Positions 53,743 through 63,547 of a stretch of DNA of 64,000 nucleotides are shown here, piece after piece; the first letter of the stretch is position 1, and each line of letters opens with the position of its first letter. The notes below the pieces were generated by a model. That model was not told the origin of the DNA, searched no databases, and saw only the letters and a list, made by a program, of their open reading frames with translations. The DNA comes from Plebeiibacterium marinum (GTDB taxonomy: Bacteria; Bacteroidota; Bacteroidia; Bacteroidales; Marinilabiliaceae). The stretch lies in NCBI RefSeq assembly GCF_026013615.1, contig NZ_JAPDPI010000008.1, positions 1 through 64,000 of the forward strand, given 5' to 3'. The position numbers and the translations under genes were made by a program.

Positions 53743-55923
53743 ATGGGAAAAAAGATTGATCTAATTGCTGATTTGAAAAAGCATTTTGGGTTTGATACGT
53801 TTAAAGGAAATCAACAGGAGGTAATAGAAAACATATTAAAGGGTAATGATACTTTTGTGTTAATGCCAACAGGAGGAGGTAAATCGTTATGCTACCAATT
53901 ACCGGCATTAATTTTACCGGGTACGGCTATTATTATTTCACCTTTGATTGCTTTAATGAAAAACCAGGTGGATGCAATGAGGGGGTTTAGCGAAGATGAC
54001 GGGATTGCCCACTTTTTAAATTCATCGCTTACCAAAGCTGCCATAACTAAAGTTAAAGAAGATATGCTGTCGGGTAAAACAAAGTTATTATATGTGGCAC
54101 CCGAATCCCTTACTAAGGAAGAAAATATTGAATTTTTAAAACAGGTTGAAATCTCTTTTTATGCTGTTGATGAGGCCCATTGTATATCCGAATGGGGGCA
54201 TGATTTCAGACCTGAGTACAGAAGGATCCGACCAATCGTTGAAGAGATTTCAAGAAGGCCGGTGATGGCACTTACTGCAACAGCAACGCCAAAAGTTCAG
54301 AGTGATATTCAAAAGAGTTTGGGAATGGATAAGGCGATGGTTTTTAAATCATCATTTAACCGACCAAACTTATATTACGATGTTAGGGCAAAAAAACATG
54401 CTACTAAGCAGATTATTAAAATATTAAAAGAGAATGCCGGAAAATCGGCTATAATTTACTGCCTGAGCCGTAAGAAGGTGGAAGAGCTTGCTGAAAACCT
54501 TGTAGTGAATGGAATTAATGCAAGGCCCTATCATGCAGGGATGGATGCAGCTACAAGAGCTGGTAATCAGGATGCATTTTTGATGGAAGATACAGATGTA
54601 ATTGTGGCTACTATTGCATTTGGAATGGGTATTGATAAGCCTGATGTCAGGATTGTGATTCACTATGATATACCTAAAAGTCTTGAGGGGTATTATCAGG
54701 AGACCGGTCGGGCCGGACGTGATGGAGGAGAAGGTAGGTGTATCACATTTTATAGTTATAAGGATATTCAAAAACTGGAGAAGTTTATGCAGGGAAAACC
54801 AATTGCTGAGCAGGAAATTGGTAAGCAGTTGCTTCTTGAAACGGTTTCGTATGCAGAATCTTCTATTTGCCGCAGAAAGATATTGCTGAATTATTTTGGG
54901 GAAAGGTATACAGAAGAGAGTTGTGGTACATGTGATAATTGTGTTCATCCTAAAGAGCAAACTGAAGGGAAGGATAATATTGTTCTCATGCTAAAAGCAA
55001 TATTGGAGTTAAAGGAGAGGTTTAAGGCAGATTATTTGGTGCCTTTTCTTGCAGGCAATAGCAATTCTGCGATTAAGTCCTATAAGCATCATGAACATGA
55101 GTTGTTTGGGGCGGGAAAGGATAAAGAAGAGAAATATTGGAATGCCATTATCAGGCAAATAACAATAGCCGGTTTTTTGGTTAAAGAGATAGAGAATTAT
55201 GGTATCCTGAAAGTTACCCAGGCAGGCAAGGAATTTATTGAAAATCCCGTTTCATTTATGATCACCAAGGAGCATGATTTTGATTTGGATGATGATGAAG
55301 AAAAAGCTGCCGGCGGTACTGCTGCTGTTGATCCGGAATTGTTCTCCATGTTAAAGGATTTGAGAAGAAGAATTGCAAAAAGGAAAAATTTGCCTCCGTT
55401 TGTAATATTTCAGGATCCTTCACTTGAGGCTATGGCTATTCATTATCCAATTTCTACCGAAGAGTTGATGAATATCCCTGGAGTGGGGTCGGGTAAGGCA
55501 AATCGTTTTGGAAAAGAGTTTGTTGAGCTGATTAAAAATCATGTAGTGGAAAATGAGATTGACCGTCCTGTTGACATGGTGGTTAAGTCTGTAGCCAATA
55601 AATCCAAAAACAAGATCGCAATTATCCAGAGTATTGACAGGAAAGTTCCTCTTGATGATATAGCTGAGTCGAGGGGGCTGGAAATGGATGAATTGTTGTC
55701 GGAAATAGAATCAATTGTTTATTCTGGTACCAGGGTAAATATTGATTATTATATAGATCAGGTGATGGATGAAGACCATAGGGATGATATTTTCTATTAC
55801 TATAAAGAGGATGCTGAAACAGATGATATAGGGAGTGCCCTTGATGAATTAGGGGAAGATGAGTATTCGGAAGAAAACATTAGGTTGGTACGAATTAAAT
55901 TCCTTTCGGAGGTTGGGAATTAA
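53743..55923 (+). CDS. recQ: ATP-dependent DNA helicase RecQ
   Basis: A 3'-5' DNA helicase of recombination and fork repair, 726 residues. Motif I PTGGGKSLCYQLPAL, motif II DEAHCISEWGHDFRP and motif VI GRAGRDG are intact. The RQC zinc-binding region (CRRKILLNYFGE, then CGTCDNC) and an HRDC domain (about residues 530-610) follow, with a further 120-residue charged C-terminal extension. The frame opens at 53659, but that lies inside the candidate -7 box, and the ATG at 53743 fits family starts (MGKKIDLIADLKKHFGFD). Convergent with the barrel gene, 7 bases apart. Confidence 0.96.
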   Translation: MGKKIDLIADLKKHFGFDTFKGNQQEVIENILKGNDTFVLMPTGGGKSLCYQLPALILPGTAIIISPLIALMKNQVDAMRGFSEDDGIAHFLNSSLTKAAITKVKEDMLSGKTKLLYVAPESLTKEENIEFLKQVEISFYAVDEAHCISEWGHDFRPEYRRIRPIVEEISRRPVMALTATATPKVQSDIQKSLGMDKAMVFKSSFNRPNLYYDVRAKKHATKQIIKILKENAGKSAIIYCLSRKKVEELAENLVVNGINARPYHAGMDAATRAGNQDAFLMEDTDVIVATIAFGMGIDKPDVRIVIHYDIPKSLEGYYQETGRAGRDGGEGRCITFYSYKDIQKLEKFMQGKPIAEQEIGKQLLLETVSYAESSICRRKILLNYFGERYTEESCGTCDNCVHPKEQTEGKDNIVLMLKAILELKERFKADYLVPFLAGNSNSAIKSYKHHEHELFGAGKDKEEKYWNAIIRQITIAGFLVKEIENYGILKVTQAGKEFIENPVSFMITKEHDFDLDDDEEKAAGGTAAVDPELFSMLKDLRRRIAKRKNLPPFVIFQDPSLEAMAIHYPISTEELMNIPGVGSGKANRFGKEFVELIKNHVVENEIDRPVDMVVKSVANKSKNKIAIIQSIDRKVPLDDIAESRGLEMDELLSEIESIVYSGTRVNIDYYIDQVMDEDHRDDIFYYYKEDAETDDIGSALDELGEDEYSEENIRLVRIKFLSEVGN

Positions 55924-55930
55924 TAAACCA

Positions 55931-57946
55931 TTATAGTTTTATTTGTAATTGAATTTTTAAATTGGTTCTGGAATTGCCTGAGATAGTTTGCAATCCTGAA
56001 CCAATTTCTTTTTTATTGGGATACCAGGTGTGTCCAGCCTTTATCCATAGTTTTATTCTGTCTGTTAACTGATATCTTCCTGTAAAGTAAACCCTGGAGC
56101 CTTCATCATAAAATGCAGGAATGCTAAACGTGTACAATACATCGTTTTCGTAGGTATAAATTCTTGAGTTGTAGTCGTCCGTTGCAAAAATAGTATAACG
56201 GAAAGAGCTGGAAAGTCTCTTGTTTGAAGATTCATAGTGTAAATCTGCAAAAGACAGAAAGCCGCTTGAGCCGGGTAATGGATCGTATTGGTATATTGAT
56301 TTTTCGGTTCGTAATTGTATCCTCCAATTTTCGGTGGGCTGGCAACTGATATTCAACCTGATTTTTTTTAAATTATAGGTTTTGGTTGTGTATTCGGGAG
56401 TCTCATCTGTTGTGAGGTTTCGGTGCTTTTCTTTTTCTTTGTATTGAATTGATAGCTCCGAGGTAGGTGTAATTTTATAATTTGACCTGATAGAAATCTC
56501 ATAGCCATTTGAAGGTTTGTCTATATTGTATTTTAGCCAATTGAATTTAAAAATGTCGATGTGGGCTTCTGTTTCAAGTTTTTTTATGGGGTACATATGT
56601 AATCCGATAAAACAACCTGTTTCACCTGAGGGATTGGTGCTTTCTGAAAATGTGCAAATGTATGGGGAATAGTATTTTGTTGAGATGTTTCTATACAGGA
56701 TAGATGCTGTAACGTTTGTTGTAGGTTTAATAAGGAATCCATTTAGAGTGGCAATGTGTTTGTCTTTGTCGATAGCTATTTCTCCAAAGTATATGAAGTT
56801 GTTATTTCCGTAATTATACGAAAGCCAGTGGTTTTGGGAGTGTGTGGTTGGAGGATTTAGCTGCTTGTAAGTTTGGGTAGTTTGTATAGAATCCGCATCC
56901 AGTTGTGTAAAAGCCGTTCCTGCACTGGCAGAGATATTTTTCCATCTGTAATTAATATTAACTCCATATGTGGTTTGTTTTAGGGTGTTGCGTGTAGAAA
57001 GTTCATTGAGGGTTCTGTGGTAGCCTGTTTGTGGCATGGAAGTTATTAAAGATAAGTTCTGTGTGGAATCGTATTCAATTCGGGCATCCTTGTTTCTTGT
57101 TGATATAAAAGTTTGTAGTTGAATGGATTTGTAAGCCAGTGAGGAGGCTATTCCTCTAAAGAAATTCGTTTCGTTTGTGGAGGAGTATCTTTTTAATTCT
57201 TCCCCTTTTTTTCTTATATGCGAAACAGATCCGGATTTACTCATGTTTGATCCTGTCCATAAAGCAAGTCCCTGGCCAAAGTTAGCTTTGAAATCGCCTA
57301 TGATTACTTTTTTGAGTAGTTTATTGCCCTTGTATTGCAGAAATCCTGAATAAAAATCGGTTTTGTTTTTGTTCAGGAATTGTTCTCCAGGGTCTTTTTC
57401 TATTACAAATCCTGTCGAATAGTGATTGCCATATTCAATAATAGCCCGGGAGTAAATTTGGTGGTTGTTTCCCAGGTATGCAGAACTGTCATTGGTTTGG
57501 TATCCTTTTGCCTTTTGTATGTCAAAGGCGTCTTTGATAATGACATTGCCATTGAGGTAGTTTTTGTGAATCATGTCTGGTTTGCCATAAGTAACAAAAA
57601 GTGATAGTAATTCAATAGTTTCCGGAGTGAATGTATTGAGTGATTGTAATTGATATTTGCTGAATATGGGTTGGTATTTGTCTATGAAGTCCAGTAGCTC
57701 TCTTGCTTGGAAATCAGACAAGAACCAGAGTTTTTCAAGTTTTGATTTGTTAATGTTGTTAATGTTGATGGGTGTGTTGGCCTGATCGATTAGATCGTCA
57801 ATGCTTTGCGAGTTTTCGCTAATGTCATTGTCGTTCTCAGCAAGGTACTCTAAAAGTTGTTGTGTAACAGCGTTGTTGGTTACTGGGTTTTGGGCAGGGA
57901 TCACCATTGGATAAATAATGGTGAATATCAAAAGTGCTTGTTTCAT
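55931..57946 (-). CDS. large outer-membrane barrel protein with ComEA-like N-terminal HHH region
   Basis: A 671-residue exported protein (signal about 1-18). Residues about 48-115 resemble the paired helix-hairpin-helix of ComEA: ININNINKSKLEKLWFLSDF then FDKYQPIF-type spacing and TFTPETIELLSLFV. The glycine hairpins that contact DNA in ComEA (GIG) are replaced (WFLSDF, FTPET), so DNA binding is doubtful. The rest (about 150-671) has the alternating aromatic pattern of a large barrel, ending LKIQLQIKL. Its start overlaps the stop of the preceding PorV/PorQ-like gene by four bases, so the two are co-translated. This family is common in Bacteroidota; function unknown. Confidence 0.78.
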   Translation of the reverse strand: MKQALLIFTIIYPMVIPAQNPVTNNAVTQQLLEYLAENDNDISENSQSIDDLIDQANTPININNINKSKLEKLWFLSDFQARELLDFIDKYQPIFSKYQLQSLNTFTPETIELLSLFVTYGKPDMIHKNYLNGNVIIKDAFDIQKAKGYQTNDSSAYLGNNHQIYSRAIIEYGNHYSTGFVIEKDPGEQFLNKNKTDFYSGFLQYKGNKLLKKVIIGDFKANFGQGLALWTGSNMSKSGSVSHIRKKGEELKRYSSTNETNFFRGIASSLAYKSIQLQTFISTRNKDARIEYDSTQNLSLITSMPQTGYHRTLNELSTRNTLKQTTYGVNINYRWKNISASAGTAFTQLDADSIQTTQTYKQLNPPTTHSQNHWLSYNYGNNNFIYFGEIAIDKDKHIATLNGFLIKPTTNVTASILYRNISTKYYSPYICTFSESTNPSGETGCFIGLHMYPIKKLETEAHIDIFKFNWLKYNIDKPSNGYEISIRSNYKITPTSELSIQYKEKEKHRNLTTDETPEYTTKTYNLKKIRLNISCQPTENWRIQLRTEKSIYQYDPLPGSSGFLSFADLHYESSNKRLSSSFRYTIFATDDYNSRIYTYENDVLYTFSIPAFYDEGSRVYFTGRYQLTDRIKLWIKAGHTWYPNKKEIGSGLQTISGNSRTNLKIQLQIKL

Positions 57947-58797
57947 TGTTTTTGGTTAAAATTGTATGTTAATCCTAATCCTGATGAGATACCAAGGGTT
58001 TGATGGTTAACAGCGCAGGCGTCAATTGTAATGTTGTTAAGGATGAATCCGACTCCAAGGGTGTAGTTCATTGGCTTGCCAAAAGCGCCTATTCGGGCAA
58101 TTAAAAAGTTGTTGGTGTGGTATTCGCATCCAAAACAGTTGGTTGTTTTGTAATTTGTTTGCTTTATTATTTCGTAGGCAACAGAAAACCTGGGGTTTGA
58201 CTGCCACCGTATTCCTAAAGTGTATATGGAAGGGATAGTTTCTGTTTCTTCCCTTGTTTTTATAGTTGCTTTTTCAGGATTAGTTATATGAAAGGCCGCA
58301 ATAACCTGTTGGTGAGGTGCAAATTGAACTCCAAATGAAGAAAAAACTTGAGTTGAATTTCCGGATTCAACTATTTGATTGTGTTGAAGGTTGAGTTGAA
58401 AGTTCATGCTTAAGGTTGGGGCTATTTGTCTGGTTAGCCCAACTGCAAATGTAGTTTCGTTGTATTTGTCAAACCCGAACCTCTTAATTGATCCATAGGT
58501 GGTGCCAAATGATAAGGGAGCTGCAACAGACAAGGATTGGGTGCTGAGTTCGGAAATCATGTATGGGGCGTAATAATTTGCAGAAACGCTTGTTGATTTT
58601 ATGGTGTGTATTCCTGCCGGATTGGATAATATGCTAGAAATTCCAGAGGTTGTTGATCCCGTGTCTCCTTGTCCCAGTATCGAAGGTGAAGACTGGAAGC
58701 CGGGTTGGGCAATTGTTTGGATTGGGTTAGTTAGAAATACAATAAGTAGTAAGCTTGCTTTAAAAAAAGCCCTTTGTTTAAGGTTTTGTTGATTCAT
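57943..58797 (-). CDS. PorV/PorQ-like outer-membrane barrel protein
   Basis: A 284-residue protein with a signal peptide (cleavage near TIAQ). The SILGQGDTGSTTSGISSILSNPAGI opening, where NPAG follows an A/S-rich stretch, is the hallmark of the PorV/PorQ/FadL-like group linked with type IX secretion and surface assembly in Bacteroidota. Two cysteines in CFGC may form a disulfide. It is co-translated with the larger ComEA-like barrel gene, which suggests a two-protein outer-membrane complex. Its ATG follows the purE terminator by about 10 bases. Confidence 0.75.
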   Translation of the reverse strand: MNQQNLKQRAFFKASLLLIVFLTNPIQTIAQPGFQSSPSILGQGDTGSTTSGISSILSNPAGIHTIKSTSVSANYYAPYMISELSTQSLSVAAPLSFGTTYGSIKRFGFDKYNETTFAVGLTRQIAPTLSMNFQLNLQHNQIVESGNSTQVFSSFGVQFAPHQQVIAAFHITNPEKATIKTREETETIPSIYTLGIRWQSNPRFSVAYEIIKQTNYKTTNCFGCEYHTNNFLIARIGAFGKPMNYTLGVGFILNNITIDACAVNHQTLGISSGLGLTYNFNQKQ

Positions 58798-58806
58798 GGT
58801 TTAATT

Positions 58807-58853
58807 AAAAAAAATAAGGCAACTTTAAAAAATAATTGAAAAGTTACCTTATT
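58807..58853 (-). terminator. terminator after purE, abutting the next start codon
   Basis: On the minus strand AATAAGG-AACTTTT pairs with AAAGTT-CCTTATT (one internal mismatch), then TTTTTTT. The T-run ends about ten bases before the ATG of the PorV/PorQ-like gene, so read-through versus termination could gate that operon. Confidence 0.7.
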
Positions 58854-58911
58854 TATGTCAAAAGTCCAACTTTAATTTTTCGTTGGATGATAATTTATTC
58901 TAACCAATGAA

Positions 58912-59418
58912 TCAGTTGGTTTTAAAATCATACTTAATTTCGCTAAGCTCTTTGTTGGCTTTCTCAATTTTTGTTTTTAGGTTTTCTTTAAAATCTGCAA
59001 CCCTTGAGGCTAAATCTGCATCGCCAAGAGCCAGCATTTGAGCAGCTAAGATACCTGCGTTTTGGGCTCCATTTATACCTACTGTTGCTACAGGTATTCC
59101 TGGAGGCATCTGAACAATTGCCAAAAGAGCATCCAAACCATCAAGTGATGCTTTGATAGGTACACCAATTATTGGAAGTTTTGTCATAGAAGCAATAACG
59201 CCTGGTAGATGAGCTGCCATCCCAGCTGCTGCAATAATTACCTTGATGCCCCTTTCTTCAGCTCCCTTTGCAAATTTCTCAACTGCCTCTGGTGTTCTGT
59301 GCGCAGATAATGCATTGATTTCAAATGGAATTTTTAAGTCGTTAAGCACTTGTGCTGCTTTTTCCATAACTGGCAAATCAGAGGTGCTTCCCATGATAAT
59401 ACTAACTACTGCTTGCAT
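58912..59418 (-). CDS. purE: N5-carboxyaminoimidazole ribonucleotide mutase
   Basis: Rearranges N5-CAIR to CAIR in purine synthesis. The 168-residue protein shows the class I PurE signature: GSTSDLPVM (residues 9-17), SAHRTPE with the catalytic histidine (about 38-44), AAAGMAAHLPGVIA and GVPI. purK is not adjacent. Divergent from hpt, with a -7 box for each direction between them. Confidence 0.96.
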   Translation of the reverse strand: MQAVVSIIMGSTSDLPVMEKAAQVLNDLKIPFEINALSAHRTPEAVEKFAKGAEERGIKVIIAAAGMAAHLPGVIASMTKLPIIGVPIKASLDGLDALLAIVQMPPGIPVATVGINGAQNAGILAAQMLALGDADLASRVADFKENLKTKIEKANKELSEIKYDFKTN

Positions 59419-59460
59419 AGTAATTTCAAATAATAAGTGATAAATATGTTTAAACTAGCG

Positions 59461-59468
59461 CAAAATTA
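59461..59468 (-). promoter_or_regulatory. -7 box for purE
   Basis: Minus-strand TAATTTTG matches TAnnTTTG, 43 bases before the purE ATG, back-to-back with the hpt promoter 44 bases away. Confidence 0.5.
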
Positions 59469-59511
59469 ATAAGTTATAAAAAGAAAATGACTTTAAGATT
59501 GTATTTTTTTG

Positions 59512-59519
59512 TACTTTTG
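59512..59519 (+). promoter_or_regulatory. -7 box for hpt-adk-obg
   Basis: TACTTTTG matches TAnnTTTG, 29 bases before the hpt ATG. A weak TTTA lies 16 bases upstream. Confidence 0.55.
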
Positions 59520-59548
59520 CGCCACAGAAATAAAAAATTTCCCAATTA

Positions 59549-60085
59549 ATGAAACGTATAAAGCTATTAGACAAGGAGTTTGAGTTGTCTATTCCTTTTG
59601 AAACTATTGATAAGGCAATTGAGGGTATTGCGCAGAAAATGAATGAAGAGTTGGCGGATAAAGATCCCTTGATGATTTGTGTGTTGAACGGATCTTTCAT
59701 GTTTGCAGCTGATTTGATGAAGAAGTTGAACTTTCCGTGTGAGATTAGCTTTGTGAAACTTTCTTCATACCAGGGGACGTCATCTACCGGAAAAGTAAAG
59801 GAACTTATTGGATTGAATGAGAATATTGAAGGGAGATGTGTGGTTGTGCTTGAGGATATTATAGATACTGGATTTACCATTGAAAAAATCCAGAAGCAGC
59901 TTGAGGGATACCAACCTTCGGAAGTGAAGATTGCCACTATGCTTTATAAACCTGAAGCATGTAAGGTTGATCTGACTATTGATTATAAAGGGATGGATAT
60001 TCCGAATGATTTTATTGTGGGATATGGACTTGATTATGATGGTCATGGACGTAATCTTGCAAATATATATACAGTTGTAAAATAA
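59549..60085 (+). CDS. hpt: hypoxanthine phosphoribosyltransferase
   Basis: Salvages hypoxanthine and guanine with PRPP. The 178-residue type I PRTase has the PRPP loop VVVLEDIIDTGFTI (about residues 91-104), the upstream LNGSFMFAADL and the C-terminal FIVGYGLDYDGHGRNL. Starts a plus-strand unit hpt-adk-obg-mutS with gaps of 16 and 75 bases and an overlap. A purine-metabolism gene beside purE. Confidence 0.95.
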   Translation: MKRIKLLDKEFELSIPFETIDKAIEGIAQKMNEELADKDPLMICVLNGSFMFAADLMKKLNFPCEISFVKLSSYQGTSSTGKVKELIGLNENIEGRCVVVLEDIIDTGFTIEKIQKQLEGYQPSEVKIATMLYKPEACKVDLTIDYKGMDIPNDFIVGYGLDYDGHGRNLANIYTVVK

Positions 60086-60101
60086 ATAAATTATAACCGA
60101 A

Positions 60102-60674
60102 ATGTTGAACGTAGTCATTTTTGGCCCTCCAGGGTCCGGTAAAGGTACCCAAAGTGAAAATATTATTAAGAAGTACAACCTGGCTCATATCTCTACCGGA
60201 GATCTGTTAAGAGCTGAAATCAGCGGTCATACTCAATTAGGTACTATTGCAAAAAGTTTTATCGATAAGGGGGAATTGGTTCCTGATGAAACAATTATCG
60301 GTATGATAGATAATAAGATTGAATCTTTGGTAGGAAACGAAGGAGTTATTTTTGATGGTTTTCCACGTACTGTAGAGCAGGCAAAAGCATTAGAGGAGTT
60401 ATTGGCTGAGTATAACACTAAAGTTAGTGTGATGGTTAATCTGGAGGTTCCTAGAGAAGAGTTGATTGACAGACTTTTAAAAAGAGGAGAAACTTCAGGG
60501 CGTTCGGATGATAATCTTGAGACTATAGAAAAGAGAATTTCTGTGTATGAAAGTCAGACTAAGCCGGTGATTGATTTTTATAAGGCAAAAAAAGTTCATA
60601 AATCAATTAAAGGGGTAGGAAGTATTGATGAAATCTTTGGTTCCATCACTGAGGTTCTTGATTCTGTTAAGTAA
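60102..60674 (+). CDS. adk: adenylate kinase
   Basis: Interconverts ATP plus AMP and two ADP. The P-loop GPPGSGKGTQ (residues 7-16), ISTGDLLRAE, FDGFPRT and LLKRGETSGRSDD mark the family. The lid is the short form without the four-cysteine zinc insert; 190 residues is the short bacterial type. Between hpt and obg. Confidence 0.97.
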   Translation: MLNVVIFGPPGSGKGTQSENIIKKYNLAHISTGDLLRAEISGHTQLGTIAKSFIDKGELVPDETIIGMIDNKIESLVGNEGVIFDGFPRTVEQAKALEELLAEYNTKVSVMVNLEVPREELIDRLLKRGETSGRSDDNLETIEKRISVYESQTKPVIDFYKAKKVHKSIKGVGSIDEIFGSITEVLDSVK

Positions 60675-60695
60675 AAAAATATTTGTAAATTATAG

Positions 60696-60726
60696 AGCCG
60701 CGACAATATAAAGTATTGTCGTGGCT
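60696..60726 (+). promoter_or_regulatory. 13-bp hairpin between adk and obg
   Basis: AGCCGCGACAATA (60696-60708) pairs with TATTGTCGTGGCT (60714-60726), one G-U pair and a 5-base loop. The following TTGTTGTTTT is a poor T-run, so it may be a weak terminator that sets the obg level or a stabilising stem. Confidence 0.6.
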
Positions 60727-60749
60727 TGTTGTTTTAATAATATAAGGTT

Positions 60750-61760
60750 ATGGCAAGTAGCAATTTTGTTGATTATGTGAAGATATTTTGCCGTTCTGGT
60801 AAGGGAGGAGCAGGTTCAATGCATATGCGTCGTGAGAAATTTGTGCCTAAAGGTGGTCCTGATGGTGGAGATGGCGGTAGAGGTGGACATGTGATTGTGA
60901 AAGGAAGCCGTAACCACTGGACTCTTCTGCACCTGAAATTTCAGCGGCATGTATTTGCAGGGCATGGAATGAGTGGGAGTGGCCAGGGAAGTTTTGGTGC
61001 CCAAGGTGAAGATAGAACTATTTTTGTGCCATTGGGAACTGTTGCCAAAAACGCAGAGACTGGAGAAGTTATCTGTGAAATTACAGAGGAGGATCAGGAG
61101 TTTGTTTTGGCCAAAGGTGGTATGGGAGGAAGAGGCAATATGCATTTTAAAACCTCTGTGAATCAAACTCCCCGATATGCCCAACCTGGTCAGGAAGGAA
61201 TTGAGCTGGCTGTAATACTTGAGTTAAAAGTGTTGGCAGATGTTGGGTTGGTTGGTTTTCCCAATGCAGGTAAGTCAACATTGCTTTCAGTGGTTTCAGC
61301 TGCTAAACCGGAGATTGCGGATTATCCTTTTACCACATTGGTTCCCAATTTGGGGATTGTGAATTATCGGGGATATAAATCTTTCGTAATGGCTGATATT
61401 CCGGGCATTATTGAAGGAGCAAGTGAAGGTAAAGGTCTTGGGTTGAGGTTTTTGCGTCATATTGAGCGAAACTCTATCCTGTTGTTCCTGGTGCCTGCAG
61501 ATGCTGATGATATTGCAAAAGAATATCAGGTATTGTTGAATGAGCTGAAAAGCTATAACCCCGAATTGCTCGATAAACAGCGTTTGTTGGCCATATCAAA
61601 AAGTGATTTGCTTGATGACGAATTGATTGCTGAAATAAAGCACGAACTTCCTGATATTCCATATACTTTTATATCTTCGGTGGCCAATAATGGCATTACT
61701 GAACTAAAGGATATGATATGGAAAGCACTGGAGGAATCCAACAAAGATATGATGAGCTGA
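60750..61760 (+). CDS. obgE: ribosome-associated GTPase Obg
   Basis: Essential GTPase of 50S ribosome maturation. The N-terminal Obg fold (1-158) has the glycine-rich signature [17 protein letters not shown] and GGDGGRGG. The G domain has G1 GFPNAGKST (near residue 166), G3 DIPG, G4 expected NKxD, read here as SKSD, and G5 SSVA. The 336-residue protein lacks the C-terminal OCT domain. It is followed by a mutS-like gene that starts 43 bases before its stop. Confidence 0.96.
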   Translation: MASSNFVDYVKIFCRSGKGGAGSMHMRREKFVPKGGPDGGDGGRGGHVIVKGSRNHWTLLHLKFQRHVFAGHGMSGSGQGSFGAQGEDRTIFVPLGTVAKNAETGEVICEITEEDQEFVLAKGGMGGRGNMHFKTSVNQTPRYAQPGQEGIELAVILELKVLADVGLVGFPNAGKSTLLSVVSAAKPEIADYPFTTLVPNLGIVNYRGYKSFVMADIPGIIEGASEGKGLGLRFLRHIERNSILLFLVPADADDIAKEYQVLLNELKSYNPELLDKQRLLAISKSDLLDDELIAEIKHELPDIPYTFISSVANNGITELKDMIWKALEESNKDMMS

Positions 61761-63547
61761 TAACAGAGTATGATAAGCTCCAAAATAAGTATGGTGCTGA
61801 GGCAAAACTCTACTCCCAAAAGATCATAAAAACGGGATGGGCCAGGGTTTTGCTTTTTGTTTTGACGATTGGAGTGCCTGTTTACTTTCTTAATATATCT
61901 ATCTTTGTTTCTGTAATCGCCTTTTTTACGGCTGTTGGTGGTTTTGTTTTTATAATTAAAAAGTTTAACCGGTACAAGCGCTTTAAAGAACAAAATTTAC
62001 ATCTTCAGGAACTAAATAAAAATGAATCTTCTGCATTGAATGGCAATTGGAGCTGCTTTGCTTCTGGTGAAAAGTTTATTGATCCTTTCCATAATTTTTC
62101 TCATGATCTTGATTTGTTTGGTCAAGGTTCTTTCTTTCAGTATATTAATCGTTGTGTGACTATTGCAGGGGAAATTAACCTGAAGAACAAGCTTACCCTT
62201 GGCGAGTTGGAAGAAGGGATTAGTGGGATAAAGACACAGCAAGAAGTGCTCAATGAACTATCAAAGATGTTGTCTTTCCGGCAATTGTTTTATGCTAAAG
62301 GTAAGTTTTTAGATGAGTCTCAGGAGGATTTGAATAGGATTTCTTCCTTTAAAGAATATGTTCCATGGTTGAAAAATAAAAATATTGTTTTTCAATATTT
62401 AATCAAGGGAATGTGGTTGTTGTTTGTTCTTTCTGTAGTTCTTGCTTCGTTTGGTTATTTAGCTTGGTTGCCCATTTTTATATTTCTGGTAAATTTGAAT
62501 GTGGTGGGTGTTAATTTTAAGTCTATCAATAAGTTAAATTCCCGTTATTCTGTCCTTTCCAATATACTTCAAAAGTATTCTGAATTAACAGATTTAATAG
62601 CCAAACAACAGTTTTCATCCGATAAATTAAATGTTTTAAAAGATTTACTGGTGGCAAAAGAACATAATGCCTCTGGAGCAATCAAAAAATTAAGTACTTA
62701 TATGAACCATTTTGACCAGCGTAATGGGATGTTGGCAGGGGTTTTATTGAATGGGTTTTTTCTTTGGGATTATATCTATATTCTGAAAATTGAAAACTGG
62801 TTTGAAAAGCACTTGCACCACCTTTTTGCCTGGATGGATGTAGTACATGAAATGGATGCTTTGAATAGTCTTGCAGGTTATGTATATAATCATCCTGACT
62901 TTGTTTTTCCTGAATTGCAAGATAGTGCAGTTTATGAGGCCAGAAAACTTGGGCATCCTTTGTTGGATAGAAAAGTTAGGGTATGTAATGATTTTGACTT
63001 CGATCAATCGGTTTTTGCCTTAATTACGGGTGCAAATATGTCTGGTAAGAGTACCTTTTTGAGGAGTGTTGGATTGAATTTGGTGTTGGCAAATTGTGGT
63101 GCTGTAGTTTGTGCCGAAAAAATGTTGTATTCTCCTATTAAACTGGTTACTAATATGCGTACAACTGATTCTCTGATGAAAAATGAGTCTTATTTTTTTG
63201 CAGAGCTAAAAAGGTTGAAATTTATAATAGATAAACTATATGCGGGGGAGAAATTGTTTATTATTCTTGACGAGATATTGAAAGGTACTAACTCAAAGGA
63301 TAAAACATTTGGCAGTATGGCCTTACTCAGGAAGCTGTTAAATTATAATGTGTTTGGAATGATTGCAACCCACGATTTGGAGCTTGAGATACTTGAGGAA
63401 GAAACAGGGGGCAGGATTAGCAATTTGTGCTTTGAAGTGACTAATGATAATGATGTTCTCCATTTTGATTATAAACTTTATAAGGGAGTTACGCAAAATC
63501 ACAACGCATCGTTCCTAATGAAAAAAATGGGAATTATCGATGGGTGA
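61718..63547 (+). CDS. membrane-anchored MutS-family ATPase
   Basis: A 609-residue protein. Its C-terminal ATPase (about 420-609) is MutS-like: Walker [11 protein letters not shown], Walker [18 protein letters not shown] and the MutS-type dimer motif ATHDLELEI. The N-terminal part has two hydrophobic segments (about 45-95) and another near 220-260, so it is membrane-bound and lacks the mismatch-recognition domain of MutS. Members of this family are common in Bacteroidota and their role is unknown. It starts inside obg (43-base overlap, different frame) with no other in-frame ATG for several hundred bases, so translation is probably coupled. Confidence 0.88.
   Translation: MESTGGIQQRYDELITEYDKLQNKYGAEAKLYSQKIIKTGWARVLLFVLTIGVPVYFLNISIFVSVIAFFTAVGGFVFIIKKFNRYKRFKEQNLHLQELNKNESSALNGNWSCFASGEKFIDPFHNFSHDLDLFGQGSFFQYINRCVTIAGEINLKNKLTLGELEEGISGIKTQQEVLNELSKMLSFRQLFYAKGKFLDESQEDLNRISSFKEYVPWLKNKNIVFQYLIKGMWLLFVLSVVLASFGYLAWLPIFIFLVNLNVVGVNFKSINKLNSRYSVLSNILQKYSELTDLIAKQQFSSDKLNVLKDLLVAKEHNASGAIKKLSTYMNHFDQRNGMLAGVLLNGFFLWDYIYILKIENWFEKHLHHLFAWMDVVHEMDALNSLAGYVYNHPDFVFPELQDSAVYEARKLGHPLLDRKVRVCNDFDFDQSVFALITGANMSGKSTFLRSVGLNLVLANCGAVVCAEKMLYSPIKLVTNMRTTDSLMKNESYFFAELKRLKFIIDKLYAGEKLFIILDEILKGTNSKDKTFGSMALLRKLLNYNVFGMIATHDLELEILEEETGGRISNLCFEVTNDNDVLHFDYKLYKGVTQNHNASFLMKKMGIIDG

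Noticed and set aside
55931-57946. Call of a DNA-uptake (ComEA) receptor
   Set aside because: The HHH hairpin glycines are missing and no com genes are nearby, so the name would overstate the evidence.
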